Source of the DNA: Limnohabitans sp. Jir72
GTDB taxonomy: Bacteria > Pseudomonadota > Gammaproteobacteria > Burkholderiales > Burkholderiaceae_C
NCBI RefSeq assembly: GCF_003063575.1
Contig: NZ_NESC01000003.1
Span: forward strand, 186,001 to 250,000
DNA: 64,000 bases
Reading direction: 5' to 3'
The position numbers and the translations under genes are program-made. Each line of letters starts with the position of its first letter. The stretch's first letter is position 1. The notes below the pieces were generated by a model. That model saw only the letters and a list, made by a program, of their open reading frames with translations. It was not told where the DNA came from and did no database searches. Positions 38,037 to 47,437 of the stretch are shown one piece after another.

Positions 38037-38957
38037 ATGGACAAGCTCAAAGCTTTCGACACCTTTGTCTCGGTTGCCACCAAGGGCAGCCTGACGGCCG
38101 CTGCCCGTGGCGAGGGCGTGGCCCCGGCCATCATCGGGCGCAGGCTGGACGCGCTGGAAGAGCACCTGGGCGTGAAGCTGCTGGTGCGCACCACGCGGCG
38201 CATCACGCTCACCCACGAAGGCAGCGCCTTTTTAGAAGATTGTCAGCGCTTGCTCTCCGATGTGGCCAACGCAGAAGCCAGCGTGTCTGCAGGCGGCGTC
38301 AAGGCCAGCGGGCATTTGCGCATCACGGCACCCGCCGGTTTTGGGCGCCGCCATGTCGCACCACTGGTGCCCAAATTCCGCGAACTGCACCCCGATGTGA
38401 CCATCTCGCTGAACCTGTCAGACCGTGTGGTGGACCTGGCGGGCGAGGGCTTTGACTGCGCGGTGCGCGTGGGCGATTTGCCCGACTCGTCTTTGGTAAG
38501 CGTGCGCATGGCCGACAACCGCCGCTTGTGTGTGGCCACACCGGCCTACCTGGCCCGGCGCGGCACACCTGAGCAACCGTCCGATTTGCTGCAGCACGAC
38601 TGCCTGACCTTGTCGAGCGATGCTTCGCAGACGCGGGGCTGGGCCTTTCGCACACCGGACAGCAGCGATGTGATTCATCTGCGCCCCGGTGGCCCCTTGG
38701 ACTGCTCGGACGGTCAAGTGCTGCACGACTGGTGTCTGGCCGGTTACGGCATCGCCTGGCGCAGCACCTGGGAGGTCGAGGCCGAAATTCAGGCTGGCCA
38801 GTTGGTGGCGGTGCTGGAAGACTATGCCGCGCCACCCAATGGGATTTTTGTGGTGTTTCCGCAGCGCAAGCATTTGCCTTTGCGGGTGCGCCTGTGGATC
38901 GATCACCTGAAGCTGCACTACGGTCAAACCGAGTTCTGGCAAGGCACCAGCCTGTGA
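38037..38957 (+). CDS. LysR-family transcriptional regulator
   Basis: 306 residues. The N-terminal winged helix (residues 1-60) has FDTFVSVATKGSLTAAAR and LGVKLLVRTTRRITLT. The rest is the LysR substrate-binding domain (ASGHLRITAPAGFG, VRVGDLPDSSL). It belongs to the CrgA/DhcR-like branch. It is divergent from glcB over a 184-base gap, the usual arrangement when a LysR protein controls its neighbour, so glcB is the likely target (inference). The -10-like CATAAT lies at 38021-38026. Confidence 0.88.
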   Translation: MDKLKAFDTFVSVATKGSLTAAARGEGVAPAIIGRRLDALEEHLGVKLLVRTTRRITLTHEGSAFLEDCQRLLSDVANAEASVSAGGVKASGHLRITAPAGFGRRHVAPLVPKFRELHPDVTISLNLSDRVVDLAGEGFDCAVRVGDLPDSSLVSVRMADNRRLCVATPAYLARRGTPEQPSDLLQHDCLTLSSDASQTRGWAFRTPDSSDVIHLRPGGPLDCSDGQVLHDWCLAGYGIAWRSTWEVEAEIQAGQLVAVLEDYAAPPNGIFVVFPQRKHLPLRVRLWIDHLKLHYGQTEFWQGTSL

Positions 38958-38966
38958 ACACGGGCC

Positions 38967-38993
38967 ATAAAAAAGCCTGACAAAGGTCAGGCT
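38967..38993 (-). terminator. Terminator of the PsiF-like gene
   Basis: On the minus strand AGCCTGAC-CTTT-GTCAGGCT is followed by TTTTTTAT. It lies 41 bases after the PsiF-like stop. On the plus strand the same hairpin lacks a T run after it, though it may slow transcription from the LysR gene. Confidence 0.85.
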
Positions 38994-39033
38994 GGGTCAG
39001 GCGGTCAACGGGGCAGGCGCCCCGCTGCGCTCA

Positions 39034-39330
39034 TCACTTTTTCAGGCATTCGGACATGAAGGCTTTGCGCTCGTCGCCCTTCTTGCCGGTTTCCTTGGCT
39101 TCAGCGTTGCAAGTTTTCATCTTGTTTTGCTGAGTTTCTTTTTTGTTGGCGCTCAGGCACTCTTTCATGAAGGCCTTGCGCTCATCGCCTTTTTTGCCGT
39201 CGGCATCCTTGTTGCAGGTGGCCATTTTGCTTTGCTGGGGTGTTTTTTCAGCGGGGGCCGGGTCTGCGGCCTGCGCCCAACCCGAAGCCAATGCCAAACC
39301 CAAAGCCAGAACTGTGAAACCGTGACGCAT
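39034..39330 (-). CDS. PsiF-repeat small exported protein
   Basis: 98 residues. The signal peptide is cut after AQA (about residue 21). Two copies of the PsiF repeat follow: QQSKMATCNKDADGKKGDER with AFMKECL, and QQNKMKTCNAEAK with KGDERKAFMSECL. Each repeat has two cysteines, likely disulfide-bonded in the periplasm. psiF was found in E. coli as phosphate-starvation inducible, but its role is unknown. GGAG precedes the ATG at 39330. Single gene with its own terminator. Confidence 0.88.
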   Translation of the reverse strand: MRHGFTVLALGLALASGWAQAADPAPAEKTPQQSKMATCNKDADGKKGDERKAFMKECLSANKKETQQNKMKTCNAEAKETGKKGDERKAFMSECLKK

Positions 39331-39494
39331 ATGAAACTCCCTGATGGTGAAGATGGATGGTGGCGCGACATGCATTCCAACGCCACGTGCATTAGGGCAT
39401 TTGGGCAGGCGATTTGTCCAGCTTGGGCTTGTAATCAACTGTAAATGAACACACACACAAAAGCGTTCATCCATTCAGACCAGGCCACGCCCCG

Positions 39495-39500
39495 TAAAAT
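39495..39500 (+). promoter_or_regulatory. -10 box of argS
   Basis: TAAAAT ends 6 bases before the argS ATG (39507), so the predicted transcription start is at the start codon. No ribosome site precedes the ATG, and no good -35 box was seen. Confidence 0.4.
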
Positions 39501-39506
39501 CCACCC

Positions 39507-41204
39507 ATGCTTTCTGCCAAACAACATTTGCTCGCGGCCTTGGCCGCCGAGCTCGACAAACTCCAGCCCGGCGCCGGTAGCCGTGCTGCCTTTGAATCCC
39601 CCAAGGTCGCCGCCCATGGCGACTTGGCTTGCACAGCCGCCATGCAGCTGGCCAAAGCCCTGAAACAAAACCCCCGGCAACTGGGCGAAGCCCTGCGCAC
39701 CGCCTTGCTGGCCACCCCCGCTTTTGAGCGCTGGGTGGACGCCATCGAGCTGGCTGGCCCGGGCTTCATCAACATCAGACTGAAAGACGCGGCCAAGCAA
39801 GCCATCATTCACGAAGTGCTGCAAGCGGCCGAGTGCTTTGGCGACCAGCCTGCGCAAGCCAACAAGGTGCTGGTCGAGTTCGTCTCGGCCAACCCCACAG
39901 GCCCGCTGCACGTGGGCCACGGCCGCCAAGCGGCTTTGGGCGACGCGATCTGCAATTTGCTGGCCACACAAGGCCAGCAGGTCTACCGCGAGTTCTATTA
40001 CAACGATGCGGGCGTGCAAATTGGCACCCTGGCCAAAAGCACCCACATGCGCGCCTTGGGTGTCAAGCCGGGCGACGATCGCTGGCCAACCGACCCCGAG
40101 AACCCCGAAAGCAAGGCGTTCTACAACGGCGACTACATCCAGGACATCGCCAACGACTTTCTGGCCAAAAAGACCGTCAAGTCCGATGACCGCGAGTTCA
40201 CCGCCAGTGGCGATGTGAATGACTTGGACGGCATGCGCCAGTTTGCTGTGGCTTATTTGCGCCACGAGCAAGACCTGGACCTGAAGGCCTTTGACGTCAA
40301 GTTCGACAACTACTACCTGGAGTCCAGCCTGTACACCAGCGGCAAGGTCGACGCCGCCGTGCAAAAGCTCAAAGACGCAGGCAAGACCTACGAGCAAGAC
40401 GGCGCGCTGTGGCTCAAATCGACCGATTACGGCGACGACAAAGACCGCGTCATGCGCAAAGGCGACGGCACCTACACCTACTTTGTGCCCGATGTGGCCT
40501 ACCACATCACCAAGTGGGAACGCGGCTTCACCCGCGTGGTCAACATCCAGGGCACCGACCACCACGGCACGATTGCCCGCGTGCGTGCGGGCCTGCAGGC
40601 GGCCAATGTCGGCATTCCCGAGGGCTACCCCGATTACGTGCTGCACACCATGGTGCGCGTGATGCGTGGCGGTGAAGAGGTCAAAATTTCCAAGCGCGCA
40701 GGCAGTTACGTGACCTTGCGCGACCTGATCGAATGGACCAGCAAAGACGCGGTGCGTTTCTTCTTGCTGTCGCGCAAGCCGGACACCGAATACATCTTCG
40801 ACATCGACTTGGCGCTGGCCCAAAACAACGACAACCCGGTGTACTACGTTCAGTACGCCCATGCCCGTATTTGCTCGGTGCTGGCGGCTTGGGGTGGCGA
40901 CAAGGCCAGCCTGACGCACGCCGAACTGTCGCCTCTGCAAAGCCCACAGGCCCACGCGCTGATGCTGGCCCTGGCCAAGTACCCTGAGATGCTGACCTCT
41001 GCGGCCAACGACTTCGCGCCGCACGACGTGACCTTCTATTTGCGCGACTTGGCTTCGCTGTACCACAGCTACTACGATGCTGAGCGTATTCTGGTGGATG
41101 ACGAAGCAGTCAAAAAGGCCCGTTTGGCATTGGTCGCTGCCACCGCGCAAGTGCTGCACAACGGTCTGAAAGTTCTGGGCGTTTCAGCACCTCAAAAAAT
41201 GTGA
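39507..41204 (+). CDS. argS: Arginyl-tRNA synthetase
   Basis: 565 residues, full length. It charges tRNA-Arg with arginine. The N-terminal tRNA-binding domain (residues 1-110) is followed by [16 protein letters not shown], where HVGH at about 135 is the class I HIGH motif, and KISKR at about 393 stands for KMSKS. The C-terminal anticodon-binding domain ends [15 protein letters not shown]. It heads an operon with the SPOR protein (6 bases) and dsbA (36 bases). Possibly translated from a leaderless mRNA. Confidence 0.97.
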   Translation: MLSAKQHLLAALAAELDKLQPGAGSRAAFESPKVAAHGDLACTAAMQLAKALKQNPRQLGEALRTALLATPAFERWVDAIELAGPGFINIRLKDAAKQAIIHEVLQAAECFGDQPAQANKVLVEFVSANPTGPLHVGHGRQAALGDAICNLLATQGQQVYREFYYNDAGVQIGTLAKSTHMRALGVKPGDDRWPTDPENPESKAFYNGDYIQDIANDFLAKKTVKSDDREFTASGDVNDLDGMRQFAVAYLRHEQDLDLKAFDVKFDNYYLESSLYTSGKVDAAVQKLKDAGKTYEQDGALWLKSTDYGDDKDRVMRKGDGTYTYFVPDVAYHITKWERGFTRVVNIQGTDHHGTIARVRAGLQAANVGIPEGYPDYVLHTMVRVMRGGEEVKISKRAGSYVTLRDLIEWTSKDAVRFFLLSRKPDTEYIFDIDLALAQNNDNPVYYVQYAHARICSVLAAWGGDKASLTHAELSPLQSPQAHALMLALAKYPEMLTSAANDFAPHDVTFYLRDLASLYHSYYDAERILVDDEAVKKARLALVAATAQVLHNGLKVLGVSAPQKM

Positions 41205-41210
41205 ATCAAG

Positions 41211-41864
41211 ATGGTTAAAAAATCTCAACACGGCGGCACATTCATTGGCTTCATCATGGGTTTGGTGGTGGGTTTGGCCAGCTCACTGGCGGTTGCAATT
41301 TATGTGACCAAGGTGCCCACCCCCTTTTCCAACAAGAACCAACCAAGGTCATCTGAACAGGACAGCGCCGAAAGTCAGAAAAACAAAGATTGGAACCCCA
41401 ATAACATTTTCCAGCCCAAAGCCCCCGCCGAAGGGCCTGCAACAGCTGTTAACGATGCGCCGGCCAAACCGGTCGACGCCCCTGTCAACAAGCCCACCGC
41501 CGAAACCGTCAAATCAGAGCCTGCAAAAGTCGAAAGCCGACCCACCGTCACGGCTGACCCGCTGGGCGACTTGACCAAAGCCAAGTCAGGATTAACCACC
41601 GCTGCACCCACGCCCACCGGATCAGACCCTTTTGATTACGTCATTCAGGTTGGGGCCTTTCGCAGCACCGCTGACGCAGATGCCCAAAAAGCCAAACTGG
41701 CACTGATGGGCATGGACGCCAAGGTGTCTGAACGCGACCAAGGTGGGCGCACGGTTTACCGCGTGCGCTTGGGACCCTTTGCCGACAAAACAAGCGCCGA
41801 AAAAATTCGCACCCGACTGGAAACCAACAGCATCGAGAACACCTTGGTGCGCGTTCAGCGCTGA
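41211..41864 (+). CDS. SPOR-domain membrane protein (FtsN-like)
   Basis: 217 residues. A short cytoplasmic N-terminus (KKSQHGG) and a membrane helix at residues about 9-31 (FIGFIMGLVVGLASSLAVAIY) are followed by a Pro/Ala/Lys-rich linker and a C-terminal SPOR domain from about residue 140 (DYVIQVGAFRSTADADAQKA, RVRLGPFADK). SPOR domains bind denuded septal peptidoglycan, so a role in cell division like FtsN is likely. It lies between argS and dsbA, and the three are co-transcribed. Confidence 0.9.
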   Translation: MVKKSQHGGTFIGFIMGLVVGLASSLAVAIYVTKVPTPFSNKNQPRSSEQDSAESQKNKDWNPNNIFQPKAPAEGPATAVNDAPAKPVDAPVNKPTAETVKSEPAKVESRPTVTADPLGDLTKAKSGLTTAAPTPTGSDPFDYVIQVGAFRSTADADAQKAKLALMGMDAKVSERDQGGRTVYRVRLGPFADKTSAEKIRTRLETNSIENTLVRVQR

Positions 41865-41900
41865 GCCTCTACAAACCATCCAACCGCTTCAGGAGCCTTC

Positions 41901-42533
41901 ATGAAACGTCGTCATTTCTCTTCCGCATTGCTGGCCACGTCGGCTTGGGTCAGCCAATCAACTGCTTGGGCGCAAGCTTTGTTCAAAGCGGGCAAAGATT
42001 ATTACCCGCTCGAACGCCCTGTGGCCACCGATGTCGACAAGGGCAAGATTGAGCTGATCGAGTTCTTCTGGTACAGCTGCCCCCATTGCAACGCCTTCGA
42101 GCCCACATTTGCGCAGTGGATCAAGACCGCACCCAAAGATGTGGTCGTCCGCCGCGTGCCTGTGGCTTTTCGAGATGACTTCGCACCCCAGCAACGCCTC
42201 TTCTACGCCCTCGAGGCCATGGGCTTGCTCGAGAGCTTGCATGCCAAAGTATTCGCTGCCATCCATGTGGAAAAGCAAGCCCTCAACACCGAGACAGCCA
42301 TTGCAGACTGGGTCTCCAAACACGGCGTTGACAAAATCAAATTCACCGAGACCTACAAATCGTTCGGCGTGGCCAGCAAGCTCAAGCGTGCGGTACAACT
42401 GCAAAACGATTACAAGGTCGAGGGCGTGCCTTCTTTTGGCATTGCCGGGCGTTTCTACACGGATGGCTCAATCGCAGGCAGCATGGAGCGCGCCATCAAG
42501 GTGGCCGAATCCCTGATCGCGCAAAACCGCTGA
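41901..42533 (+). CDS. dsbA: Periplasmic thiol:disulfide oxidase DsbA
   Basis: 210 residues. Signal peptide with cut after AWA (about residue 24), then a thioredoxin fold with active site CPHC at residues 60-63 and the cis-proline loop VEGVPSFGI near residue 173. It makes disulfide bonds in exported proteins, including possibly T2SS substrates. GGAG precedes the ATG. A strong terminator follows at 42571-42604. Confidence 0.95.
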   Translation: MKRRHFSSALLATSAWVSQSTAWAQALFKAGKDYYPLERPVATDVDKGKIELIEFFWYSCPHCNAFEPTFAQWIKTAPKDVVVRRVPVAFRDDFAPQQRLFYALEAMGLLESLHAKVFAAIHVEKQALNTETAIADWVSKHGVDKIKFTETYKSFGVASKLKRAVQLQNDYKVEGVPSFGIAGRFYTDGSIAGSMERAIKVAESLIAQNR

Positions 42534-42570
42534 CACGACCGACTGCACCTGTCACATCCATTTGGTGCAA

Positions 42571-42604
42571 AGCCCGCCAAGGAAACCCCAGGCGGGCTTT
42601 TTTT
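42571..42604 (+). terminator. Rho-independent terminator after dsbA
   Basis: AGCCCGCC and GGCGGGCT pair perfectly around a 14-base loop, followed by seven T. It closes the argS-SPOR-dsbA operon. Confidence 0.9.
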
Positions 42605-42636
42605 ATGGACAGTCCAGATCGGGCAACGCTTGCGCC

Positions 42637-42642
42637 TACAAT
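42637..42642 (+). promoter_or_regulatory. -10 box of the lptA operon
   Basis: TACAAT, 25 bases before the lptA ATG, directly after the dsbA terminator. It would give a leader of about 19 bases. Confidence 0.45.
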
Positions 42643-42667
42643 CAAAAAGTGATCACCAGCAAGATTC

Positions 42668-43291
42668 ATGCCTTTTAAAGCCTTTTCCCGCTTCACCGCC
42701 TTCATAACCCTTAGTCTGACGCTGCTCGGCGGGCCCGCGCTTGCCGAAAAAGCCGACAAAGACAAACCCATGAACATCGAGGCGGACAATATGCGCCACG
42801 ATGAGGCCAAAAAAACAAGCCAGTTCACGGGCAATGTGGTCGCCGTCAAAGGCACCATGGTCATGCGTGCGGCCCGCATGGAAGTTCAAGAAAACGACCA
42901 GGGTCAACAAATCGCCTACTTCTGGGCTGCCCCCAAAGAGCGGATTTTCTTTCGCCAAAAACGCGATGGTCTGAACGAATACACAGAGGGCGAGGCCGAG
43001 ATGGCCATCTACGACAAGCAGTCGGATGTGATGACCCTGATCCAACGTGCTGAAGCCCGCGTCTTGCGTGGCACCGAAGTGAGCAACCAAGTCACCGGCC
43101 AAAAGATCGTCTACAACAACACCACCGAAGTGATGAGCGTGGATGGACAAGCCAAAGGACTCAACCCCAGCGGGCGCACAGAACGCGTGCGCGCCGTACT
43201 GACGCCCCGCAAAGACGGTGCAGCACCCGCCGCCTCAAGCACCCCGATGCTGCGCACCAGCCCAGATCTTGGCGAAAGCAAGAAACCATGA
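42668..43291 (+). CDS. lptA: LPS transport periplasmic bridge protein LptA
   Basis: 207 residues. Signal peptide (hydrophobic [15 protein letters not shown]), then the OstA beta-jellyroll: [21 protein letters not shown] is the conserved entry, followed by repeats ending [18 protein letters not shown]. It carries lipopolysaccharide across the periplasm from LptBFGC to LptD. The stop overlaps lptB (ATGA). The usual upstream partners kdsC and lptC are absent here, so lptA heads the operon. Confidence 0.95.
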   Translation: MPFKAFSRFTAFITLSLTLLGGPALAEKADKDKPMNIEADNMRHDEAKKTSQFTGNVVAVKGTMVMRAARMEVQENDQGQQIAYFWAAPKERIFFRQKRDGLNEYTEGEAEMAIYDKQSDVMTLIQRAEARVLRGTEVSNQVTGQKIVYNNTTEVMSVDGQAKGLNPSGRTERVRAVLTPRKDGAAPAASSTPMLRTSPDLGESKKP

Positions 43292-44046
43292 GCGATACCT
43301 CCGTCGGCAGCCGACTGCAAGCGCGGCACCTGAAAAAGGCCTATGGCAGCCGCAAGGTGGTGCACGACGTGTCAGTGCAAGTGGCCAAAGGCGAGGTCGT
43401 CGGCCTGCTCGGCCCCAATGGCGCAGGCAAGACCACTTCGTTTTACATGATCGTCGGCTTGGTGCGCGCCGATGGCGGACAGATCCTGATCGACGGGCAG
43501 GACGTCACGCGCATGCCCATTCACAAGCGCGCGCGCATGGGTCTGTCCTACCTGCCGCAAGAAGCCTCAATTTTCCGCAAGCTTTCAGTGGCCGACAACG
43601 TCCGCGCCATCCTGGAATTGCAAACCGATGCCCATGGGCATGCCTTGAGCCGTGCGGACGTTGAATCGAAACTGAACGAACTGCTCAGCGATTTGCGCGT
43701 GGACCACCTGCGCGACTCGCCCGCCGTGGCCTTATCGGGCGGCGAGCGCCGCCGGGTGGAAATTGCCCGTGCCCTGGCCACCGACCCGCGCTTCATCTTG
43801 CTGGACGAACCGTTTGCGGGTATCGATCCGATCGCCGTGATCGAGATCCAGCGCATCATCGCCTTCCTCAAGCAGCGCGGCATTGGTGTGCTGATCACCG
43901 ACCACAACGTGCGCGAGACCTTGGGCATTTGCGACCACGCCTTCATCATCAGCGACGGTCATGTGCTGGCCCAAGGCACCCCCGAAGAGATTGTGGCCAA
44001 CGCCGATGTGCGGCGCGTCTATCTGGGCGAACACTTCCGAATGTGA
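43288..44046 (+). CDS. lptB: LPS export ABC transporter ATP-binding protein LptB
   Basis: 252 residues. Walker [10 protein letters not shown] at about residue 42, Q-loop [12 protein letters not shown], signature [15 protein letters not shown], Walker [14 protein letters not shown] and H-loop ITDHNVRET are all intact. It drives LPS extraction from the inner membrane with LptFG. Four-base overlap with lptA, 37 bases to rpoN. Confidence 0.98.
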   Translation: MSDTSVGSRLQARHLKKAYGSRKVVHDVSVQVAKGEVVGLLGPNGAGKTTSFYMIVGLVRADGGQILIDGQDVTRMPIHKRARMGLSYLPQEASIFRKLSVADNVRAILELQTDAHGHALSRADVESKLNELLSDLRVDHLRDSPAVALSGGERRRVEIARALATDPRFILLDEPFAGIDPIAVIEIQRIIAFLKQRGIGVLITDHNVRETLGICDHAFIISDGHVLAQGTPEEIVANADVRRVYLGEHFRM

Positions 44047-44083
44047 TGCGCCCTGCTTTGAACCCTGACATGAAAGCCGCAGC

Positions 44084-45622
44084 GTGAAACCGGGTCTGTC
44101 GCTGCGCATGTCGCAGCACCTGGCGCTCACGCCCCAGTTGCAACAATCGATCCGCCTGCTTCAGTTGTCCACGCTGGAGTTGACGCAAGAAGTTGAGCAA
44201 ATGCTCGACGAAAACCCGTTTCTAGAACGCAGCGATGAAGAGGCCCCGCAAGAGGCCTTCGGCCTAGAGCAGGCCGACAGCCGCGTGAGCCTGGGAGACC
44301 GGGTGAGCGAAAGCGCCACCGAATCCAGCCACGACGATGGGCCCAGCGAAGTCACGGGCGAAGCGGTTGCAGATGTGGCCGAGAGCTGGGACGGCGACGG
44401 CAGCGTCGAGATGCGTCCCGACGACAGCGAATGGGGGGGCGAAGCCGGATCGCGCCAAAACAAGGGCGAAGACACCGCCGACGCCACCGAGCTGGCCCGC
44501 AGCGTCGGCTCGCTCACCGACTTTTTGCACCGCCAAGCCCTGTCCCTGCGCCTGTCCGAAATCGACCGTGCCGCGCTGCGCTTTCTGATCGAGTCGCTCA
44601 ATGACGATGGCTACCTGACCGACACCCTGCCCGAGCTGGCCGCCAGCCTGGCGGGCACAGATGACTTTGAACAACTCGACGAGTTGGTGCACCGCTTCAC
44701 GGTGGCACTGGGCTTGTTGCAATCGCTCGAACCCGTGGGCGTGGGCGCACGAGACCTGGCCGAATGCCTGCGCATCCAGATCAAGGCCTTGCTGCAAGAC
44801 GACCCGACCCACGCGACCATGCAAGCCGCGCTCAAAGTGTGTGGCCAGCCCATGGAATTGCTGGCCAAGCGCGACTTCAAGCGTCTGGCTGTGCTGACCG
44901 GTGACAGCGAGGCGCTGATCAAAGCGGCCATCCCCTTCATTGCCCGGCTCGAACCCAAGCCTGGACGCCCCTTTGTGCAAGCCGAGCAAAACATCATCGT
45001 GCCCGACGTGATCGTGACCAACCTGCGCAAAACCGGCGCGCCCAAGTTCCGCATCCAGCTCAACCCCGATGTGATGCCCAAGCTGCGCGTGCACGACATC
45101 TATGCCAACGCCTTGCGCGGTGGCAAGGGCGAGTCGCACGCAGGCCTTCAGCAACGCCTGCAAGAAGCGCGTTGGTTCATCAAGAACATCCAGCAGCGCT
45201 TTGACACCATCTTGCGCGTGTCCTCAGCCATCGTGGAGCGACAAAAGAACTTCCTGGTGCAAGGCGAGCTGGCCATGCGCCCGCTGGTGCTGCGCGAGAT
45301 CGCCGACGAGCTGGGCATGCACGAGTCCACCATCAGCCGCGTGACCACGGCCAAATACATGTCCACGCCACAAGGCACCTTTGAGCTGAAATACTTCTTT
45401 GGCTCGGGCTTGGGGACCGACAGCGGCAATGCGGCGTCGAGCACCGCGGTGCGCGCCTTGATCAAACAACTGGTGGCCGCCGAAAGCCCGGCCAAACCCC
45501 TGTCGGACAACCAGATCTCGGAAATGCTCAAGGAGCAAGGCATCGACTGCGCCCGCCGCACCGTGGCCAAATACCGCGAAGCCCTGAAGATCGCGCCCGC
45601 CAATCTGCGCAAAACACTTTGA
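44084..45622 (+). CDS. rpoN: RNA polymerase sigma-54 factor
   Basis: 512 residues from a GTG start. The N-terminal Gln/Leu-rich activator region is MKPGLSLRMSQHLALTPQ followed by LQQSIRLLQLSTLEL. An acidic region (about residues 45-135) and the core-binding domain follow. Near the end is the RpoN box ARRTVAKYRE (about 490-499), which reads the -24 promoter element. It directs transcription of nitrogen and stress genes that need enhancer-binding activators. The lptB-rpoN order is widespread in proteobacteria. The usual hpf gene does not follow here. Confidence 0.97.
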   Translation: MKPGLSLRMSQHLALTPQLQQSIRLLQLSTLELTQEVEQMLDENPFLERSDEEAPQEAFGLEQADSRVSLGDRVSESATESSHDDGPSEVTGEAVADVAESWDGDGSVEMRPDDSEWGGEAGSRQNKGEDTADATELARSVGSLTDFLHRQALSLRLSEIDRAALRFLIESLNDDGYLTDTLPELAASLAGTDDFEQLDELVHRFTVALGLLQSLEPVGVGARDLAECLRIQIKALLQDDPTHATMQAALKVCGQPMELLAKRDFKRLAVLTGDSEALIKAAIPFIARLEPKPGRPFVQAEQNIIVPDVIVTNLRKTGAPKFRIQLNPDVMPKLRVHDIYANALRGGKGESHAGLQQRLQEARWFIKNIQQRFDTILRVSSAIVERQKNFLVQGELAMRPLVLREIADELGMHESTISRVTTAKYMSTPQGTFELKYFFGSGLGTDSGNAASSTAVRALIKQLVAAESPAKPLSDNQISEMLKEQGIDCARRTVAKYREALKIAPANLRKTL

Positions 45623-45635
45623 GAAACCTGCTGCC

Positions 45636-46955
45636 GTGAACTCACTCCAACTTTTCATGCCCTGCGCCGCCGGCGTTGAAGGCTTTCTGGCCGACGAAAT
45701 CCACCAGATCACCGGCCTGACGGGCCAAGACCTGCTCACCGCTCGCGGCGGCGTGATGGCACGCGCTTCGTGGCGCGATGCCCAGCGCATCAACCTGCAC
45801 AGCCGCCTGACCCAGCGCGTGCTGGTGCAGCTGTCCGAGACGCCCTACCGCAACGAAAACGACCTGTACCAAGCCGCCAGCGCGGTGGCCTGGGAGATTT
45901 GGTTCACGCCCAAACAGACCTTCAAGATCGAGATCACCGCGCAACACAGCCCGCTGACCAGCCTGAACTTTGCAGCGCTCAAGATCAAAGACGCGGTGGC
46001 CGACCGCTTTCGCGCCAAGCGCGGCGAGCGCCCCAGCGTGGACACCACCTGGCCCGACGTGCGCATCTACGCGCACGTGACGCCGGAAACACTCAACCTG
46101 TACATCGACACCTCGGGCGAGCCTTTGTTCAAGCGCGGCTGGCGCACCGACAAGGGCGACGCGCCCCTGAAAGAAACCCTGGCCGCCGCCATGATCGCCG
46201 CCAGTGGCTGGGACGCCACCGTGCCTTTGTACGACCCTTGCTGCGGCAGCGGCACCATCCCGATCGAGGCGGCTCAAATCGCCTGCGGCATCGCGCCCGG
46301 CTTGCAGCGCCGCTTTGGCTTTGAAAAGCTGCTGCCCTTCCAGAACCACGTGTGGCAAGGCCTGATCGAAGAGGCCCGTGACCTGGAACACGAACCTACC
46401 GCGCCGGTGTTTGGCAGCGATGTGGCCTTCCGGATGGTGGATTTTTCGGAGCGCAATGCCGAGCGGGCGGGCGTGTCCGGTGTGATCGAGTTTCGGGGTG
46501 GTGATGCCCTGCAGCGCATGCCGCCCAGCGAGGCCCCCGGCGTGATGCTGCTCAACCCACCTTATGGCGAGCGCATTGCCGCCGCCGGTGTGGCTGGGCG
46601 TGGGCGCGACAACTTCCAGCCGGGAGCCCTGGCCAGTTCGCGTGCAGCAGACCAGAGCCACCACCGCGAAACCGCCCAAACCGACGACGGTGGCGACTTT
46701 TTTGCCCAATTGGCCAGCCACTGGAAGAAGAACTACAGCGGCTGGAGCGCCTGGATGCTCACGCCCGACCTGAAGCTGCCCAGCAAAATGCGCCTGAAAG
46801 AATCGCGCCGCGTGCCCATGTGGAACGGCCCGATCGAATGCCGCTTGTTCCGCTTTGACATGGTCAAGGGCAGCTTGAAGCGCGTGCCTGGCGACGGCAC
46901 CAACAGCCCAGCGGGCACGCCCGGCCCCGACGCCTCGGGATCGTCTGCACCATGA
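45636..46955 (+). CDS. rlmL: THUMP-domain 23S rRNA guanine-N2 methyltransferase (RlmL-like)
   Basis: 439 residues from a GTG start. Residues about 40-165 form the THUMP RNA-binding domain. The Rossmann methyltransferase follows with LYDPCCGSGTIPIEAA (about 205) and catalytic NPPYGER (about 307). It matches the first half of E. coli RlmKL, which modifies G2445 of 23S rRNA. The RlmK half is absent, as in other betaproteobacteria. An insertion of about 30 residues follows NPPYGER, rich in Gly, Arg and Ser. The PIN gene overlaps its stop (ATGA). Confidence 0.9.
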   Translation: MNSLQLFMPCAAGVEGFLADEIHQITGLTGQDLLTARGGVMARASWRDAQRINLHSRLTQRVLVQLSETPYRNENDLYQAASAVAWEIWFTPKQTFKIEITAQHSPLTSLNFAALKIKDAVADRFRAKRGERPSVDTTWPDVRIYAHVTPETLNLYIDTSGEPLFKRGWRTDKGDAPLKETLAAAMIAASGWDATVPLYDPCCGSGTIPIEAAQIACGIAPGLQRRFGFEKLLPFQNHVWQGLIEEARDLEHEPTAPVFGSDVAFRMVDFSERNAERAGVSGVIEFRGGDALQRMPPSEAPGVMLLNPPYGERIAAAGVAGRGRDNFQPGALASSRAADQSHHRETAQTDDGGDFFAQLASHWKKNYSGWSAWMLTPDLKLPSKMRLKESRRVPMWNGPIECRLFRFDMVKGSLKRVPGDGTNSPAGTPGPDASGSSAP

Positions 46956-47422
46956 GCATGGAGCTGGGCGCGGCTCTGCTGGAAGGTCTGGGTACAGACG
47001 GGGCGAAAACCCCGGTGCGCCGCGTGCTGGACACCAACATCGTGCTCGACCTGTGGGTGTTTGACGAACCCAAGGCCGAGGCACTTCGCACCAGCGTTGA
47101 GAGCGGCAGCACGCAGTGGCTGGCCACCGCCGCCATGCGCGAAGAGCTGGCCCGCGTGCTGGCCTACCCGCAAATCGCCAAACGCCTGACGCACCGCTGC
47201 TTGACCGCCAGCACCGTGCTCGGCCACTTTGACCGCTTGGCGCAATTGCAGCCCGATGCCCCCAAAGCCGAATACGCCTGCAAAGACCCGGACGACCAAA
47301 AGTTCATCGACCTGGCCGTGCAACACACCGCCGCCTTGCACAGCAAAGACGCGCAAGTGCTGTGCATGCGCAAGCGCCTGGAGCGCTGCGGCGTGGCGCT
47401 CAACCCTACAATCCTCGCCTGA
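46952..47422 (+). CDS. PIN-domain protein, toxin-like, no antitoxin beside it
   Basis: 156 residues. The PIN nuclease acids are visible in VLDTNIVLDLW (about 26), REELARVL (about 63) and KDPDDQKFIDLA (about 110). It resembles the COG1569-type putative toxin family of metal-dependent RNases. It is translationally coupled to rlmL (four-base overlap), and no small antitoxin gene lies on either side. It may therefore be a housekeeping RNase that works with rRNA modification, but this is inference. Confidence 0.82.
   Translation: MSMELGAALLEGLGTDGAKTPVRRVLDTNIVLDLWVFDEPKAEALRTSVESGSTQWLATAAMREELARVLAYPQIAKRLTHRCLTASTVLGHFDRLAQLQPDAPKAEYACKDPDDQKFIDLAVQHTAALHSKDAQVLCMRKRLERCGVALNPTILA
47407..47412 (+). 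promoter_or_regulatory. -10 box for the UPF0149 gene
   Basis: TACAAT within the last codons of the PIN gene, 25 bases before the next ATG, which also has CAGGAA upstream. Confidence 0.35.
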
Positions 47423-47437
47423 ATACAGGAACACACC

